IMG/VR virus record: IMGVR_UViG_3300008221_000030
Coordinates: 1-23,950 of that record
DNA from: a virus
Length of the DNA: 23,950 bases
Direction: 5' to 3' (one strand)
Positions 9,247 through 16,766 of the stretch are shown here, piece after piece. A program made the position numbers and the translations under genes. The first letter of the stretch is position 1; each line of letters starts with the position of its first letter. The notes beneath the pieces were generated by a model, which saw only the letters and a program-made list of their open reading frames with translations, was not told where the DNA came from and ran no database searches.

Positions 9247-9828
9247 ATGAGCGATGTGTTACATATGATGGAGGAAGATTTTGAAAACGATCTTGCGACA
9301 TCTGTAGAGAAACTTGATCAGGAGGGCCTCAATTCTGTGGCCGGACTGGCTCGAGCTATCCGTGGGAAGGAGGCTACTATCTCGCATCTTGAAGAAGAAC
9401 TCAAGGCGCATAAGAAAGAACTTCTCAAACTCACGGATGAAGAGATGCCTGCAATGCTTGCAGAGATAGGCATTTCTAAATTTTCACTAGATGATGGTTC
9501 AGAAATCATAGTGAAATCCACTTACGGGGCATCAATCCTCGTCGATAACCGACCACAAGCCTTTGAATGGCTACGTGACCGGGGTTACGACGACATCATA
9601 AAGAACACTGTCGCATGTCAGTTTGGTCGTGGTGAAGACGACAAAGCTAGTGCATTCGCATCTTTTGCAGAGCAGGAAGGCTTTTATGCCGAGCAGAAGA
9701 CTGAGGTGCATCCGCAGACCTTGCGGGCATTTGTAAAAGAACGTGTTGAAGCAGGTGAAGAGTTCCCAATGGAATTATTTGGGGCATGGGTTGGGCAAAG
9801 AGCTACTATTAAAAAGGGTAAAATGTAA
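9247..9828 (+). CDS. Conserved coiled-coil phage protein of the replication region (193 aa)
   Basis: First gene of the long rightward operon, with AAGGAG at 9233-9238 giving ideal spacing. Residues about 30-70 form a heptad-like coiled coil (ISHLEEELKAHKKELLKL). This leads into MPAMLAEIGISKFSLDDGSEIIVK, a beta-hairpin-like segment, and then a region with FEWLRDRGYDDIIKN. The C-terminal third contains a helix (PQTLRAFVKERVEAG) and ends in a basic tail. This architecture is common in phages next to ssDNA-binding and primase genes, and I believe it corresponds to a domain of unknown function (possibly the family listed as DUF7173, not checked). It ends one base into the next gene. A role in DNA replication is inferred only from position. 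Confidence 0.7.
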   Translation: MSDVLHMMEEDFENDLATSVEKLDQEGLNSVAGLARAIRGKEATISHLEEELKAHKKELLKLTDEEMPAMLAEIGISKFSLDDGSEIIVKSTYGASILVDNRPQAFEWLRDRGYDDIIKNTVACQFGRGEDDKASAFASFAEQEGFYAEQKTEVHPQTLRAFVKERVEAGEEFPMELFGAWVGQRATIKKGKM

Positions 9829-10607
9829 TGGCAGAAGCAAAAGCAGTGGCGCAAGCCAAAAGCACAGAAGTATCTATCGACGTAAGCTCATTGTTTGAAG
9901 AGGACGCCGGTATAGGTATGGACAACATGGGTGTTGAGGATTTAGCACTACCTTTCCTCAAAGTATTGTCAGGCAATGACCCGGTCTTAGACGAGATGAC
10001 CGATGCTCGTAAGGGTGACATACTTAACACCGTTACAAACGCATTGTATAAGGGCGGAGAAGGCATCAAGGTTATCCCTTGTGCATATCAGCGCCGCTTT
10101 ATCCAGTGGTCACCACGCGGTGAAGGTAGCTCGGCTCCAATTGCTATATATGAGCCCACGCAGGAACGTCCAAAGACTGAGCGGTCTCCGGACGATAACA
10201 AAGAGTACGTTGTAGGTGGAAGCGGTGATTACATCGAAGAAACTCATCAGCACTTTGTCGTAGTTCTTAACGAAGACGGCTCTGCCGAAACGGCGTTGAT
10301 TGCTATGAAATCTACTCAGCTTAAAAAGTCACGTAAGTGGAACTCAATGATGCAGTCAGTACAGATGCAAGGGAAGAATGGTCCCTTTACTCCACCACGT
10401 TTTAGTCACATTTACCTCCTTAAAACCAATAAGGAAGAAAACAGCAAAGGTAGTTGGCACGGTTGGGAAATGACCCGCGTGAGCCCTGTGTCCGAGAAAG
10501 GTACTTACATCCGTTGTAAAGAATTCGCTGAAAGCATCACTGCCGGTGATGTAGTCGTCAAGCATGGCGAAGACAATGCGAACACCGGAGACCGTTCTGT
10601 ATTTTAA
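9828..10607 (+). CDS. Putative single-stranded DNA-binding protein (259 aa)
   Basis: The start overlaps the preceding stop by one base (TAATG). After a variable N-terminus, residues about 38-110 contain DLALPFLKVLSG, then GDILNTVTNALYKGGEGIKVIP and AYQRRFIQW, a mainly beta pattern. Later come HFVVVLNEDG, ALIAMKSTQLKKSRKW and SHIYLLKTNKEEN. The C-terminal 20 residues are acidic and polar and end in an aromatic (GDRSVF), as in the protein-interaction tails of many ssDNA-binding proteins. Phage proteins of this kind, placed just before primase and helicase genes, are usually annotated as ssDNA-binding or recombination-associated. No OB-fold signature can be proven by eye. Downstream hairpins could let this gene be made in excess over primase, as would suit a binding protein. 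Confidence 0.6.
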   Translation: MAEAKAVAQAKSTEVSIDVSSLFEEDAGIGMDNMGVEDLALPFLKVLSGNDPVLDEMTDARKGDILNTVTNALYKGGEGIKVIPCAYQRRFIQWSPRGEGSSAPIAIYEPTQERPKTERSPDDNKEYVVGGSGDYIEETHQHFVVVLNEDGSAETALIAMKSTQLKKSRKWNSMMQSVQMQGKNGPFTPPRFSHIYLLKTNKEENSKGSWHGWEMTRVSPVSEKGTYIRCKEFAESITAGDVVVKHGEDNANTGDRSVF

Positions 10608-10614
10608 GAACGGT
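10591..10614 (+). other. Hairpin spanning the stop codon
   Basis: ACCGTTCT (10591-10598) and AGAACGGT (10607-10614) are perfect inverted repeats with an 8-base loop holding most of the stop codon of the putative ssDNA-binding gene. It may protect the 3' end or slow readthrough together with the following hairpin. Confidence 0.5.
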
Positions 10615-10624
10615 TAGTAAGATG

Positions 10625-10650
10625 AGGGGCGGCCAATGTCGCCCTTTTTT
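10625..10650 (+). terminator. Rho-independent terminator or attenuator before the primase gene
   Basis: GGGCG (10627-10631) pairs with CGCCC (10640-10644), extended by a G-T and an A-T pair, with an 8-base loop and a run of six T. It lies between the putative ssDNA-binding gene and primase, with no obvious new promoter after it, so partial termination is likely. Confidence 0.6.
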
Positions 10651-10677
10651 ACCATTTCAGGACATGAAGGCATAATA

Positions 10678-12219
10678 ATGATTGTTATAGAGAAGTTCAT
10701 GACCATCTTTGATGGACTGCAAGAAGCTTACGGAACCTTCAAGATAGAGAATACCGGCCCGAACGGTAAGACAAAGGGTAAAGCACGATTAGTGCGCGAA
10801 CCCCGAACCATGCTCCTTTGGGAGAACCACCTAAAAGGAAAGAACGGGATCGGAATCATCCCAATTAACGAAGACAACAACTCCAAGTGGGGTTGCATAG
10901 ATGTAGATCAGTACCCGTTAGACCACAAGCTACTGATAGAGAAAATACGAAAGCTGAACCTGCCATTGGTAGTGTGTCGGTCTAAGTCCGGTGGAGCGCA
11001 CTGCTTCCTGTTTACAAACGACTGGATCGAAGCCAAAGACATGCAAAAAGCGTTACAGTGCATGAGCGCGGCACTGGGATACGGCGAGAGTGAGATATTC
11101 CCTAAGCAAATAAAACTGCACCTCGACCGGGGTGACGTAGGGAACTTTCTAAACCTGCCTTACTTTAATGCCGAAGAAGGATTGCGCTACGCAATTAGAG
11201 ATGATGGCACCTCCGGAACCATTGAAGAGTTTTTTGAGCTACATGAGAAGTATGCGCAGACACTGGAACAGGTGCAGGCCCTGCAAGTCATGGCAGAGAA
11301 AGGAAAGACTTCTCTCATGGCAGACGGCCCACCGTGCTTACAGATACTCTGCGGTAACAAGATATCGGAAGGCGGACGCAACAACGGCCTGTTTAACATC
11401 GGCGTCTATCTGCGTAAAGCTTACCCGGATTCTTGGGAGGACGAGCTACTTAGCTACAACATGCAATATCTGGTGCCGCCCCTACCCTTGAATGAAGTCA
11501 ATCTAGTCGCCAAGCAGTTGCACCGCAAAGAATATGCTTACAAGTGTAATGACGCACCCATCAATTCATACTGCAACAAAGAGTTATGCCGTACTCGCAA
11601 GTTTGGTGTCGGAGCGGCGATACAAGGCGCGTCTATTGCTAACCTGCGAAAGTATGACTCTACCCCACCAGTCTGGTTTATGGACGTTAACGGTGAGCCT
11701 TTGGAGTTAGATACGGAAGGGCTCATGAGTCAGCCTGTATTCCAAAAGGCGTGTATGGAGCAGTTAAACTTCATGCCAAGGTCCGTACAGAAACAGACGT
11801 GGGAGAGTCGCATCAGTACGCTTCTCACGGACATGAAAGAGAACGAGTCGGCTATCATAGAGGTTGCAGTAGATGCTAGTACCGCCGGACAGTTCTACGA
11901 CTATCTGGAAGAGTTCTGTAGGTTTCTACAGCAGGCACAGGACAAGGAAGAGATACTGCTTCGCCGCCCTTGGACCGATGAAGATACCAATGTTACTTTC
12001 TTTCGACTCCGTGATTTTGAGAACTTCTTAGCTAAGAACAAATGGTTTGCTTACAAGAGCCATAAGATCGCTCAACGGCTACGCGACATAAACGGAGAGA
12101 GTACTGTATTAAAGATTAAAGGCAGGGCAGTTCGAGTTTGGGCTGTACCGGCATTTGCTTCAGCCGATATAGACATCACTACACCAAGCTTTGGTGGACA
12201 AAATGAGGTTCCGTTCTAA
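10678..12219 (+). CDS. DNA primase, archaeo-eukaryotic primase (AEP) type (513 aa)
   Basis: It should synthesise primers for phage DNA replication. Residues 71-80 hold WGCIDVDQYP with the D75-x-D77 metal-binding pair. RSKSGGAH at 101-108 supplies the second AEP motif with His108, and LDRGDVGNFLNLPYF at 149-163 fits the third conserved block. This resembles the AEP subfamily described with TOTE conflict systems, not DnaG. The middle (about residues 235-275) has a GGRNNGLFNIGVYLRKAYPD helix like PriCT-type extensions. It is followed by a three-cysteine segment (C-x8-C-x4-C, then RKFG) likely to bind zinc. The start at 10678 is chosen because GAAGG lies at 10666-10670 with good spacing; an in-frame ATG at 10636 falls inside the terminator hairpin. 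It overlaps the next ORF by one base. Confidence 0.8.
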   Translation: MIVIEKFMTIFDGLQEAYGTFKIENTGPNGKTKGKARLVREPRTMLLWENHLKGKNGIGIIPINEDNNSKWGCIDVDQYPLDHKLLIEKIRKLNLPLVVCRSKSGGAHCFLFTNDWIEAKDMQKALQCMSAALGYGESEIFPKQIKLHLDRGDVGNFLNLPYFNAEEGLRYAIRDDGTSGTIEEFFELHEKYAQTLEQVQALQVMAEKGKTSLMADGPPCLQILCGNKISEGGRNNGLFNIGVYLRKAYPDSWEDELLSYNMQYLVPPLPLNEVNLVAKQLHRKEYAYKCNDAPINSYCNKELCRTRKFGVGAAIQGASIANLRKYDSTPPVWFMDVNGEPLELDTEGLMSQPVFQKACMEQLNFMPRSVQKQTWESRISTLLTDMKENESAIIEVAVDASTAGQFYDYLEEFCRFLQQAQDKEEILLRRPWTDEDTNVTFFRLRDFENFLAKNKWFAYKSHKIAQRLRDINGESTVLKIKGRAVRVWAVPAFASADIDITTPSFGGQNEVPF

Positions 12220-12362
12220 TGACATGCTTTAAAGAAAGAAATGCTGAAATTTACAGGTTGCGGATCGTAGAGAAGATGACTCTCGCCGCCATCGGATTGC
12301 GCTACGGTGTGACACGAGAGCGCATTCGTCAGATAGTGAAAAAGATTAAAAACGATGTTTAG
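12219..12362 (+). CDS. Mini helix-turn-helix protein like sigma factor region 4 (47 aa)
   Basis: The ORF starts one base into the primase stop (TAATG) and overlaps the helicase start by 8 bp, so it is embedded in the operon. Residues 20-42 read TLAAIGLRYGVTRERIRQI. This matches the region 4.2 helix-turn-helix of sigma70 factors, where the R-E-R-I-R-Q-I recognition helix contacts the -35 box. Nothing of regions 2 or 3 is present, so it cannot be a sigma factor by itself. It could be a DNA-binding regulator, a decoy that touches RNA polymerase, or a small subunit of a replication complex. Only the motif is seen; the function is inference. Its compact HTH and conserved overlaps argue strongly for a real gene. 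Confidence 0.7.
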   Translation: MTCFKERNAEIYRLRIVEKMTLAAIGLRYGVTRERIRQIVKKIKNDV

Positions 12363-13872
12363 AATATTTGGTCCTCCCGGGACAGGTAAGACCACGACCT
12401 TGCTGAACATGGTAGATAAAGCGTTGGAGTCGGGCACACAGCCTATGGATATTGCTTTTCTAGCCTTTACTAAGAAGGCGGCGACAGAAGCCAAGGAACG
12501 TGCGGCGGAAAGGTTTAACCTAGACCCTAAGCATGACCTGTGCAACTTTCGTACACTTCACAGTTTGGCCCTGACAATGTCCGACATTCGTGGCGATCAA
12601 GTCATGCAAGATGAGAACTACCGCGAGTTGTCTAAGGTTACCGGCGTCAGTCTCAATGGCTCCAAGGTGTCTAACTTTGATGACGACCTACCCAGTGTTA
12701 CTAAATCAAGCGATCCCGTGCTTGGTGTCATTAACCTAGCGCGGTTGCGTAAGGTTCCTTTGCGGGACCAATACAATATTAGCCGGTTAGAAGAGTCGTG
12801 GAACCTCGTAAACTACGTGGATAAATCTCTACGTGAATATAAGGAACGCTTCGGGCTCTATGACTTTACCGACATGCTGTCCGTCTTTGCAGAGCAGGGA
12901 GAACGGTGTTGCCCAAACTTTAAGCTGACCTTTCTAGATGAGGCTCAAGATTTGTCTCCGCTACAGTGGGACATTGCCCACATGCTAGACACCAAATCAG
13001 AGAAGATGTACTGCGCAGGTGACGATGATCAAGCTATCTACCGATGGGCGGGTGCCGACGTTGACCAGTTTATTAACTTGCCCGGAGGCTCCGAGACCCT
13101 GTCTCAATCGTATCGCGTACCACGCTCCGTGCATCACATTGCGGAAGGCGTAGTAAAGCGCATACACCGTAGGTTCCCGAAAAAGTATGAACCTCGCACT
13201 GAAGAGGGTGTGGTGTCCCGCATCTCGACCATAGCGTCAGTTGATATGGCTGACGGGTCTTGGTTGGTATTAGCGCAAGCAGGGTACCTGTTACAGCCCG
13301 TAGCGGAGGACTTACGTGCCAATGGATACCTTTTCACTTATCGCGGCCACAGGTCCATCTCGGAGCGCATAAGTGTTGCGGTAAACGGTTGGGAACACCT
13401 GCGCAAGGGTGGTGAGGTCAGCGGTGAGGTCGCCCGTAAGATATATGGGTTCATGTCAATCAAGCTACACGTTACCCGAGGCTTCAAAAAGATACCCGCG
13501 CTAGATGATCAAGAGTTTGCGACCCTTGCTGAACTGCAAAGTAAGCATGGTCTGTTGGTCGGTGCCGACCTTATCTGGCACGAGGCACTGGATAAACTGC
13601 CTGAGAAGGACAGAGCCTACATCATTGCAATGTTGCGCAGAGGTGAGAAGTTCAATGGCGAGCCCCGCATCACAGTGTCCACGATACACGGCTCAAAGGG
13701 TGGCGAGGCGGACAATGTTGTGTTGTTCACGGACCTATCCCCTGCGGCCGACAAAGAGATGGCCGATAACCCCGATGACATGCACCGGGTGTTTTATGTG
13801 GGGGTGACGCGAACTAAGCATAGTTTGTTCATTGTGGAGCCTGAAGACGTTAGTAAAAGTTACGACCTTTAA
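12355..13872 (+). CDS. Superfamily 1 (UvrD/Rep-like) DNA helicase (505 aa)
   Basis: An ATP-dependent 3'-5' type helicase by family. Motifs: Walker A GPPGTGKTT at 6-14, motif Ia FLAFTKKAATEAKER at 35-49, motif II LDEAQDLSPLQ at 194-204, motif III YCAGDDDQAIYRWAGAD at 219-235 with the QAIYRWAGAD signature of UvrD/PcrA, motif IV QSYRVP at 251-256, motif V STIHGSKGGEADNV at 442-455 and motif VI FYVGVTRTK at 480-488. At 505 residues it is shorter than UvrD (about 720), as usual for phage versions with reduced 1B/2B domains. It overlaps the small HTH ORF by 8 bp and has no clear ribosome-binding site, which suggests coupled translation. No DnaB-type helicase is present in the window, so this may be the replicative helicase, or it may serve recombination and repair. 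Confidence 0.92.
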   Translation: MFRIFGPPGTGKTTTLLNMVDKALESGTQPMDIAFLAFTKKAATEAKERAAERFNLDPKHDLCNFRTLHSLALTMSDIRGDQVMQDENYRELSKVTGVSLNGSKVSNFDDDLPSVTKSSDPVLGVINLARLRKVPLRDQYNISRLEESWNLVNYVDKSLREYKERFGLYDFTDMLSVFAEQGERCCPNFKLTFLDEAQDLSPLQWDIAHMLDTKSEKMYCAGDDDQAIYRWAGADVDQFINLPGGSETLSQSYRVPRSVHHIAEGVVKRIHRRFPKKYEPRTEEGVVSRISTIASVDMADGSWLVLAQAGYLLQPVAEDLRANGYLFTYRGHRSISERISVAVNGWEHLRKGGEVSGEVARKIYGFMSIKLHVTRGFKKIPALDDQEFATLAELQSKHGLLVGADLIWHEALDKLPEKDRAYIIAMLRRGEKFNGEPRITVSTIHGSKGGEADNVVLFTDLSPAADKEMADNPDDMHRVFYVGVTRTKHSLFIVEPEDVSKSYDL

Positions 13873-13884
13873 TAGGAGAATGTT

Positions 13885-14133
13885 ATGTTGAAAGCAGATG
13901 GTTACAACGCCGCAATTATGGGCATCGTCCAAAGATGCGGACAGGACGCAGTAATATTGTATGACACTGATAAGGTGTTGGAGATTTTAGTTTATAACGA
14001 CGGTATGACTTACGACGAGGCCGTTGAATACTTCGAGTTCAATATACTGGGATCATGGGTTGGGGAAGAGACCCCGGCGTTTTATTCAAAGGCAAGTCTA
14101 GAAGACCTGCAACAAGAAGAGGACTTGATATGA
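13885..14133 (+). CDS. Small conserved phage protein of unknown function (82 aa)
   Basis: A clear AGGAG precedes the ATG, 12 bp after the helicase stop. The product contains MGIVQRCGQDAVILYD, a short strand-helix unit, and GMTYDEAVEYFEFNILGSW, followed by GEETPAF. This string is very well conserved among unrelated phages as I remember it, always as a stand-alone protein of about 80 residues near replication genes. It has no assigned activity and is sometimes described only as a conserved phage protein. No catalytic motif is evident. It ends in a 4-bp ATGA overlap with the DUF3310 gene, consistent with co-translation. Confidence 0.8.
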   Translation: MLKADGYNAAIMGIVQRCGQDAVILYDTDKVLEILVYNDGMTYDEAVEYFEFNILGSWVGEETPAFYSKASLEDLQQEEDLI

Positions 14134-14465
14134 CAGAGCATTGGTCAGAAACCCTAGCGAAAAGTGAGGGCAGCAAATCGAAGTTGCCAACGGTTGATTG
14201 GGAAAAAGATTTTAATTTGGAACCAATAGACGAAACTCCAGACATGGTTTCACAGCCTAGTCATTACGCCGACAGTGAGATCGAGTGCATCGACGCCATG
14301 GTTGCCGCATTCGGTAGGGACAATGTGAACATCTATGCCGAGATTGCATCTTTTAAGTATGTCTGGCGTATGAACAAAAAGAACGATGAATCCAAGCAAG
14401 ATAAACGGAAAGCCGTTTGGTACTTGCGATACTCAATGAACGACGACCCAAGGACTAAAGAATGA
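14130..14465 (+). CDS. DUF3310 (SaV-like) protein (111 aa)
   Basis: The C-terminal domain contains VSQPSHYADSEIECIDAM at about 40-57, then KYVWRMNKKN at about 76-85 and a KRKAVWYLRY helix. This is the pattern of DUF3310 (PSHY, I-E-x-I-D-A, K-Y-x-W-R, K-A-x-W-Y-L), a small helical phage domain often found beside or fused to nucleotide kinases and polymerase genes, with unknown activity. The first 38 residues are polar and probably disordered. I choose the start at 14130 because it overlaps the previous stop as ATGA; an in-frame ATG 75 bp upstream would lie inside the preceding gene without a ribosome-binding site. The stop overlaps the polymerase start by 4 bp. Confidence 0.85.
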   Translation: MTEHWSETLAKSEGSKSKLPTVDWEKDFNLEPIDETPDMVSQPSHYADSEIECIDAMVAAFGRDNVNIYAEIASFKYVWRMNKKNDESKQDKRKAVWYLRYSMNDDPRTKE

Positions 14466-16354
14466 GTTTACAGATGGCAATGTTCACCCCCAAGACAGAG
14501 TGGATACCCCCTACGGAACTACCCGACCTAACAGGTGCCGTGCGAATCGCAATAGATGTCGAGACCCGCGACCCGAACTTGAAGACAAACGGACCGGGAT
14601 GGTCCACCGGGGACGGCGAAGTGGTTGGTTACGCGATTGCAGTAGAAAACTGGTCCGGGTACATACCTATCCGTCACCAAGGCGGTGGCAACCTAGATGA
14701 ACGAATCGTCAACAAGTGGCTAAAGAAAGTGTTTGAGTGCCCCGCAGAGAAGATCATGCACAACGCCCAGTACGATCTGGGTTGGATTAAACGCATGGGG
14801 TTTACAGTCAATGGCCGTATCATCGATACTATGCTGATCGCCTCACTGCTAGATGAGAACCGGTTTAGCTACACGTTAAACTCTCTGGCCTATGATTACC
14901 TAAACAAAACAAAGTCTGAGAAAGCGTTAGTCGAGGCCGCCCGTCAATTTGGAATTGATCCGAAGGCAGAGATGTGGAAAATGCCTGCCATGCATGTAGG
15001 ACCCTACGCTCAAGTCGATGCTGAACTTACTCTGGAGTTGTGGTCCTGCTTTTCGGTTTTGTTGGGCAAGGAAGACCTCTGGCCGATTGCTAATCTCGAA
15101 CTTGACCTGCTCCCATGCCTCGTAGATATGACTATGCGGGGGGTCCGTATCGACGCCAACCGGCTTGAACGCACCCGGGACCAAATCCTCAAGCGGGAAA
15201 AGGGCGTCATCAAACAAATCAAAGATATGGCCGGGGCCAATGTTGAAATCTGGGCCGCTCAATCCCTCGCCAAAGCGTTCGATAAGGTCGGGGTCCACTA
15301 CCCAAAGACCGAAAAAGGCGCACCGTCCTTCACGAAGCTTTTCTTGCAAGAGCATAAGCATCCACTCGCCCAACTCGTCCTCGAGGCGCGGAACCTGAAT
15401 AAGACTTCGGGCACTTTCATCAATACCATCATGAAGCACTGTCGCAATGATGGCCGCATTCATAGCCACATCAACCAGATAAGATCAGACGACGGCGGTA
15501 CAGTATCGGGCCGCATATCTATGTCCAACCCAAATCTGCAACAGATCCCGGCCCGCGACCCAGTGATTGGTCCCATGATCCGTTCGTTGTTTTTACCAGA
15601 AGAAGGTGAGCAGTGGGCGGCAATAGATTTCTCGCAACAGGAACCGCGCATCTTGGTACATTACGCGCACGTTTATGGAAAGATGAGGGGAGTAGAATTG
15701 GACGCCTGCCAAGAGTTTGTGGACGGGTACAATAATAACCCAGACATGGACTTTCATACAATGGTCGCGGAAATGGCTAACATCTCGCGTAAGCAGGCTA
15801 AGACCATCAATCTGGGAATGATGTACGGCATGGGTGTGAACAAACTGTCAGAGCAGATGGATATCGAGGTAAGCGAGGCCAAGCAACTAGTCAAGCAATA
15901 CCACTCCCGGGTGCCGTTTGTTAAAGGTTTGATGCAAGGTGTTACTAATCGACTCAATGATAAGTCAAGTGCGGGCTCAATTAGGTCGATTCTGGGCAGG
16001 AAATGCCGGTTTGACTTGTGGGAACCCGATACATTTGCTATGAATAAGGCTCTGCCATACCGCGATGCTATAAAAGAGTACGGAGAGACCACCCGGTTGA
16101 AGCGAGCATACACCTATAAAGCTTTGAATCGGTTAATTCAAGCGTCAGCCGCGGACATGACCAAGAAAGCAATGGTAGATATCTACAAGTCGGGCCGACT
16201 GCCCATGATTCAGGTACACGACGAGCTCGCAATGTCTGTTAAGGACCGCGAAGAGGCCGAAGAGATCGCAAAAATTATGGTCGGGGCAGTTCCGTTGGAG
16301 ATTCCAAGCAAATGTGACGTTGAGATAGGAGCGTCTTGGGGAGAGGCTGAATAA
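14462..16354 (+). CDS. polA: DNA polymerase I family A with 3'-5' exonuclease domain (630 aa)
   Basis: Replicative DNA polymerase of the phage. The N-terminal DnaQ-like proofreading domain is intact: ExoI IDVET (D32, E34), ExoII NAQYD (D105), ExoIII YAQVD (Y182, D186). No 5'-3' exonuclease domain is present, as in T7-type enzymes. The polymerase domain has the SGRISMSNPNLQQIP template block at 349-363 and motif A DFSQQE at 389-394. Motif B runs RKQAKTINLGMMYG at 443-456, and motif C is HDE at 586-588. The residue equivalent to E. coli Phe762 is Leu451, a variant reported for a large class of viral PolA. The length is close to other marine phage PolA proteins. The gene is coupled by ATGA overlap to DUF3310. 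All catalytic residues are present, so the enzyme should be active. Confidence 0.96.
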   Translation: MSLQMAMFTPKTEWIPPTELPDLTGAVRIAIDVETRDPNLKTNGPGWSTGDGEVVGYAIAVENWSGYIPIRHQGGGNLDERIVNKWLKKVFECPAEKIMHNAQYDLGWIKRMGFTVNGRIIDTMLIASLLDENRFSYTLNSLAYDYLNKTKSEKALVEAARQFGIDPKAEMWKMPAMHVGPYAQVDAELTLELWSCFSVLLGKEDLWPIANLELDLLPCLVDMTMRGVRIDANRLERTRDQILKREKGVIKQIKDMAGANVEIWAAQSLAKAFDKVGVHYPKTEKGAPSFTKLFLQEHKHPLAQLVLEARNLNKTSGTFINTIMKHCRNDGRIHSHINQIRSDDGGTVSGRISMSNPNLQQIPARDPVIGPMIRSLFLPEEGEQWAAIDFSQQEPRILVHYAHVYGKMRGVELDACQEFVDGYNNNPDMDFHTMVAEMANISRKQAKTINLGMMYGMGVNKLSEQMDIEVSEAKQLVKQYHSRVPFVKGLMQGVTNRLNDKSSAGSIRSILGRKCRFDLWEPDTFAMNKALPYRDAIKEYGETTRLKRAYTYKALNRLIQASAADMTKKAMVDIYKSGRLPMIQVHDELAMSVKDREEAEEIAKIMVGAVPLEIPSKCDVEIGASWGEAE

Positions 16355-16355
16355 T

Positions 16356-16490
16356 ATGAGTACAAACATACCTGTTAGAAAACGCGATGACAAAATTAAA
16401 CATCGTGTCCGGTTGTTGCAACAATTTAATGACAGTTGGTTGCGAAAGCCCCTGATCAAACCACTTTGCGAAAAAAAACCTAAGCAGTAA
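16356..16490 (+). CDS. Basic micro-ORF downstream of the polymerase (44 aa)
   Basis: The ATG lies 1 bp after the polymerase stop and the ORF ends 17 bp before a strong terminator, so it is the last gene of the replication operon. The product is rich in Lys and Arg (about 30 percent), with a central RVRLLQQFNDSWLRKP helix and a KKPKQ tail. I do not recognise a family. The GAGAGG inside the end of the polymerase gene could serve as ribosome-binding site. It is short enough to be chance, but the tight fit between polymerase stop and terminator favours a coding role. Basic character suggests contact with nucleic acid or an acidic protein; this is inference. Confidence 0.5.
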   Translation: MSTNIPVRKRDDKIKHRVRLLQQFNDSWLRKPLIKPLCEKKPKQ

Positions 16491-16507
16491 CTCTTCCCAT
16501 TAGGTTT

Positions 16508-16529
16508 ACCCCGTCTCGGCGGGGTTTTT
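16508..16529 (+). terminator. Rho-independent terminator of the replication operon
   Basis: ACCCCG (16508-16513) pairs with CGGGGT (16520-16525) across a 6-base loop, followed by TTTT. It closes the transcript that starts at the 9167 promoter. Confidence 0.85.
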
Positions 16530-16530
16530 G

Positions 16531-16559
16531 TTGCCTTATTATATATAATCCTATATAGT
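16531..16559 (+). promoter_or_regulatory. Promoter for the ribbon-helix-helix gene
   Basis: TTGCCT (16531-16536), a 17-bp spacer and TATAGT (16554-16559) form a reasonable sigma70-type promoter directly after the terminator. The bases after it (CTCAGAC) resemble those after the -10 of the units at 22950 and 23832. The leader has GAGAGTGG as ribosome-binding site, not the TACGGAG of later units. Confidence 0.5.
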
Positions 16560-16598
16560 CTCAGACAATCGCGACAACTAATATAATGAGAGTGGAAA

Positions 16599-16766
16599 AT
16601 GGATACAGATAAGTGGAAAAGCGTGTTAGTTCCAAAGGAAGTGTACGAAGAAATTAAGTTACGTTCTAAGAAAGAAGGCCGTACCATCAGTGGACAACTG
16701 CGTGTAATGTTTAGCGCATACAAAGAGCAGGAAGATTTAAAAAATAGTTCTACTGCCAAACAATAG
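16599..16766 (+). CDS. Ribbon-helix-helix (Arc/CopG-like) DNA-binding protein (55 aa)
   Basis: Residues 6-42 fit the ribbon-helix-helix fold. A short beta strand (WKSVLVP) would pair in a dimer to insert into the major groove. Helix A (KEVYEEIKLRSKKEG) follows, then a turn with R-T-I-S and helix B (GQLRVMFSAYKEQ). The remaining C-terminus is polar. Such 45-60 residue proteins are typical phage and plasmid regulators that bind operator repeats as dimers or tetramers. It is the first gene after the replication operon and has its own promoter. It lies immediately upstream of the candidate small RNA and of repeated CATAT/ATAC sites, so autoregulation or binding to these repeats is a reasonable inference. 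Too short for certainty about the target. Confidence 0.75.
   Translation: MDTDKWKSVLVPKEVYEEIKLRSKKEGRTISGQLRVMFSAYKEQEDLKNSSTAKQ

Noticed and set aside
10636-10677. Upstream ATG for the primase, adding 14 residues
   Set aside because: This stretch overlaps the terminator hairpin and T run, and the ATG at 10678 has a better ribosome-binding site.
14927-15469. Minus-strand open frame (180 codons) inside polA
   Set aside because: It is antisense to polymerase sequence with conserved motifs and shows no domain of its own.
16145-16759. Minus-strand open frame (204 codons) over the polymerase end, terminator and RHH gene
   Set aside because: It covers the motif C region of polA, a terminator and another gene; its composition is irregular and it lacks an ATG with a ribosome-binding site. 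The reverse copy of CTACGGAG at 16806-16813 might have served it, but the frame does not start at a suitable distance.
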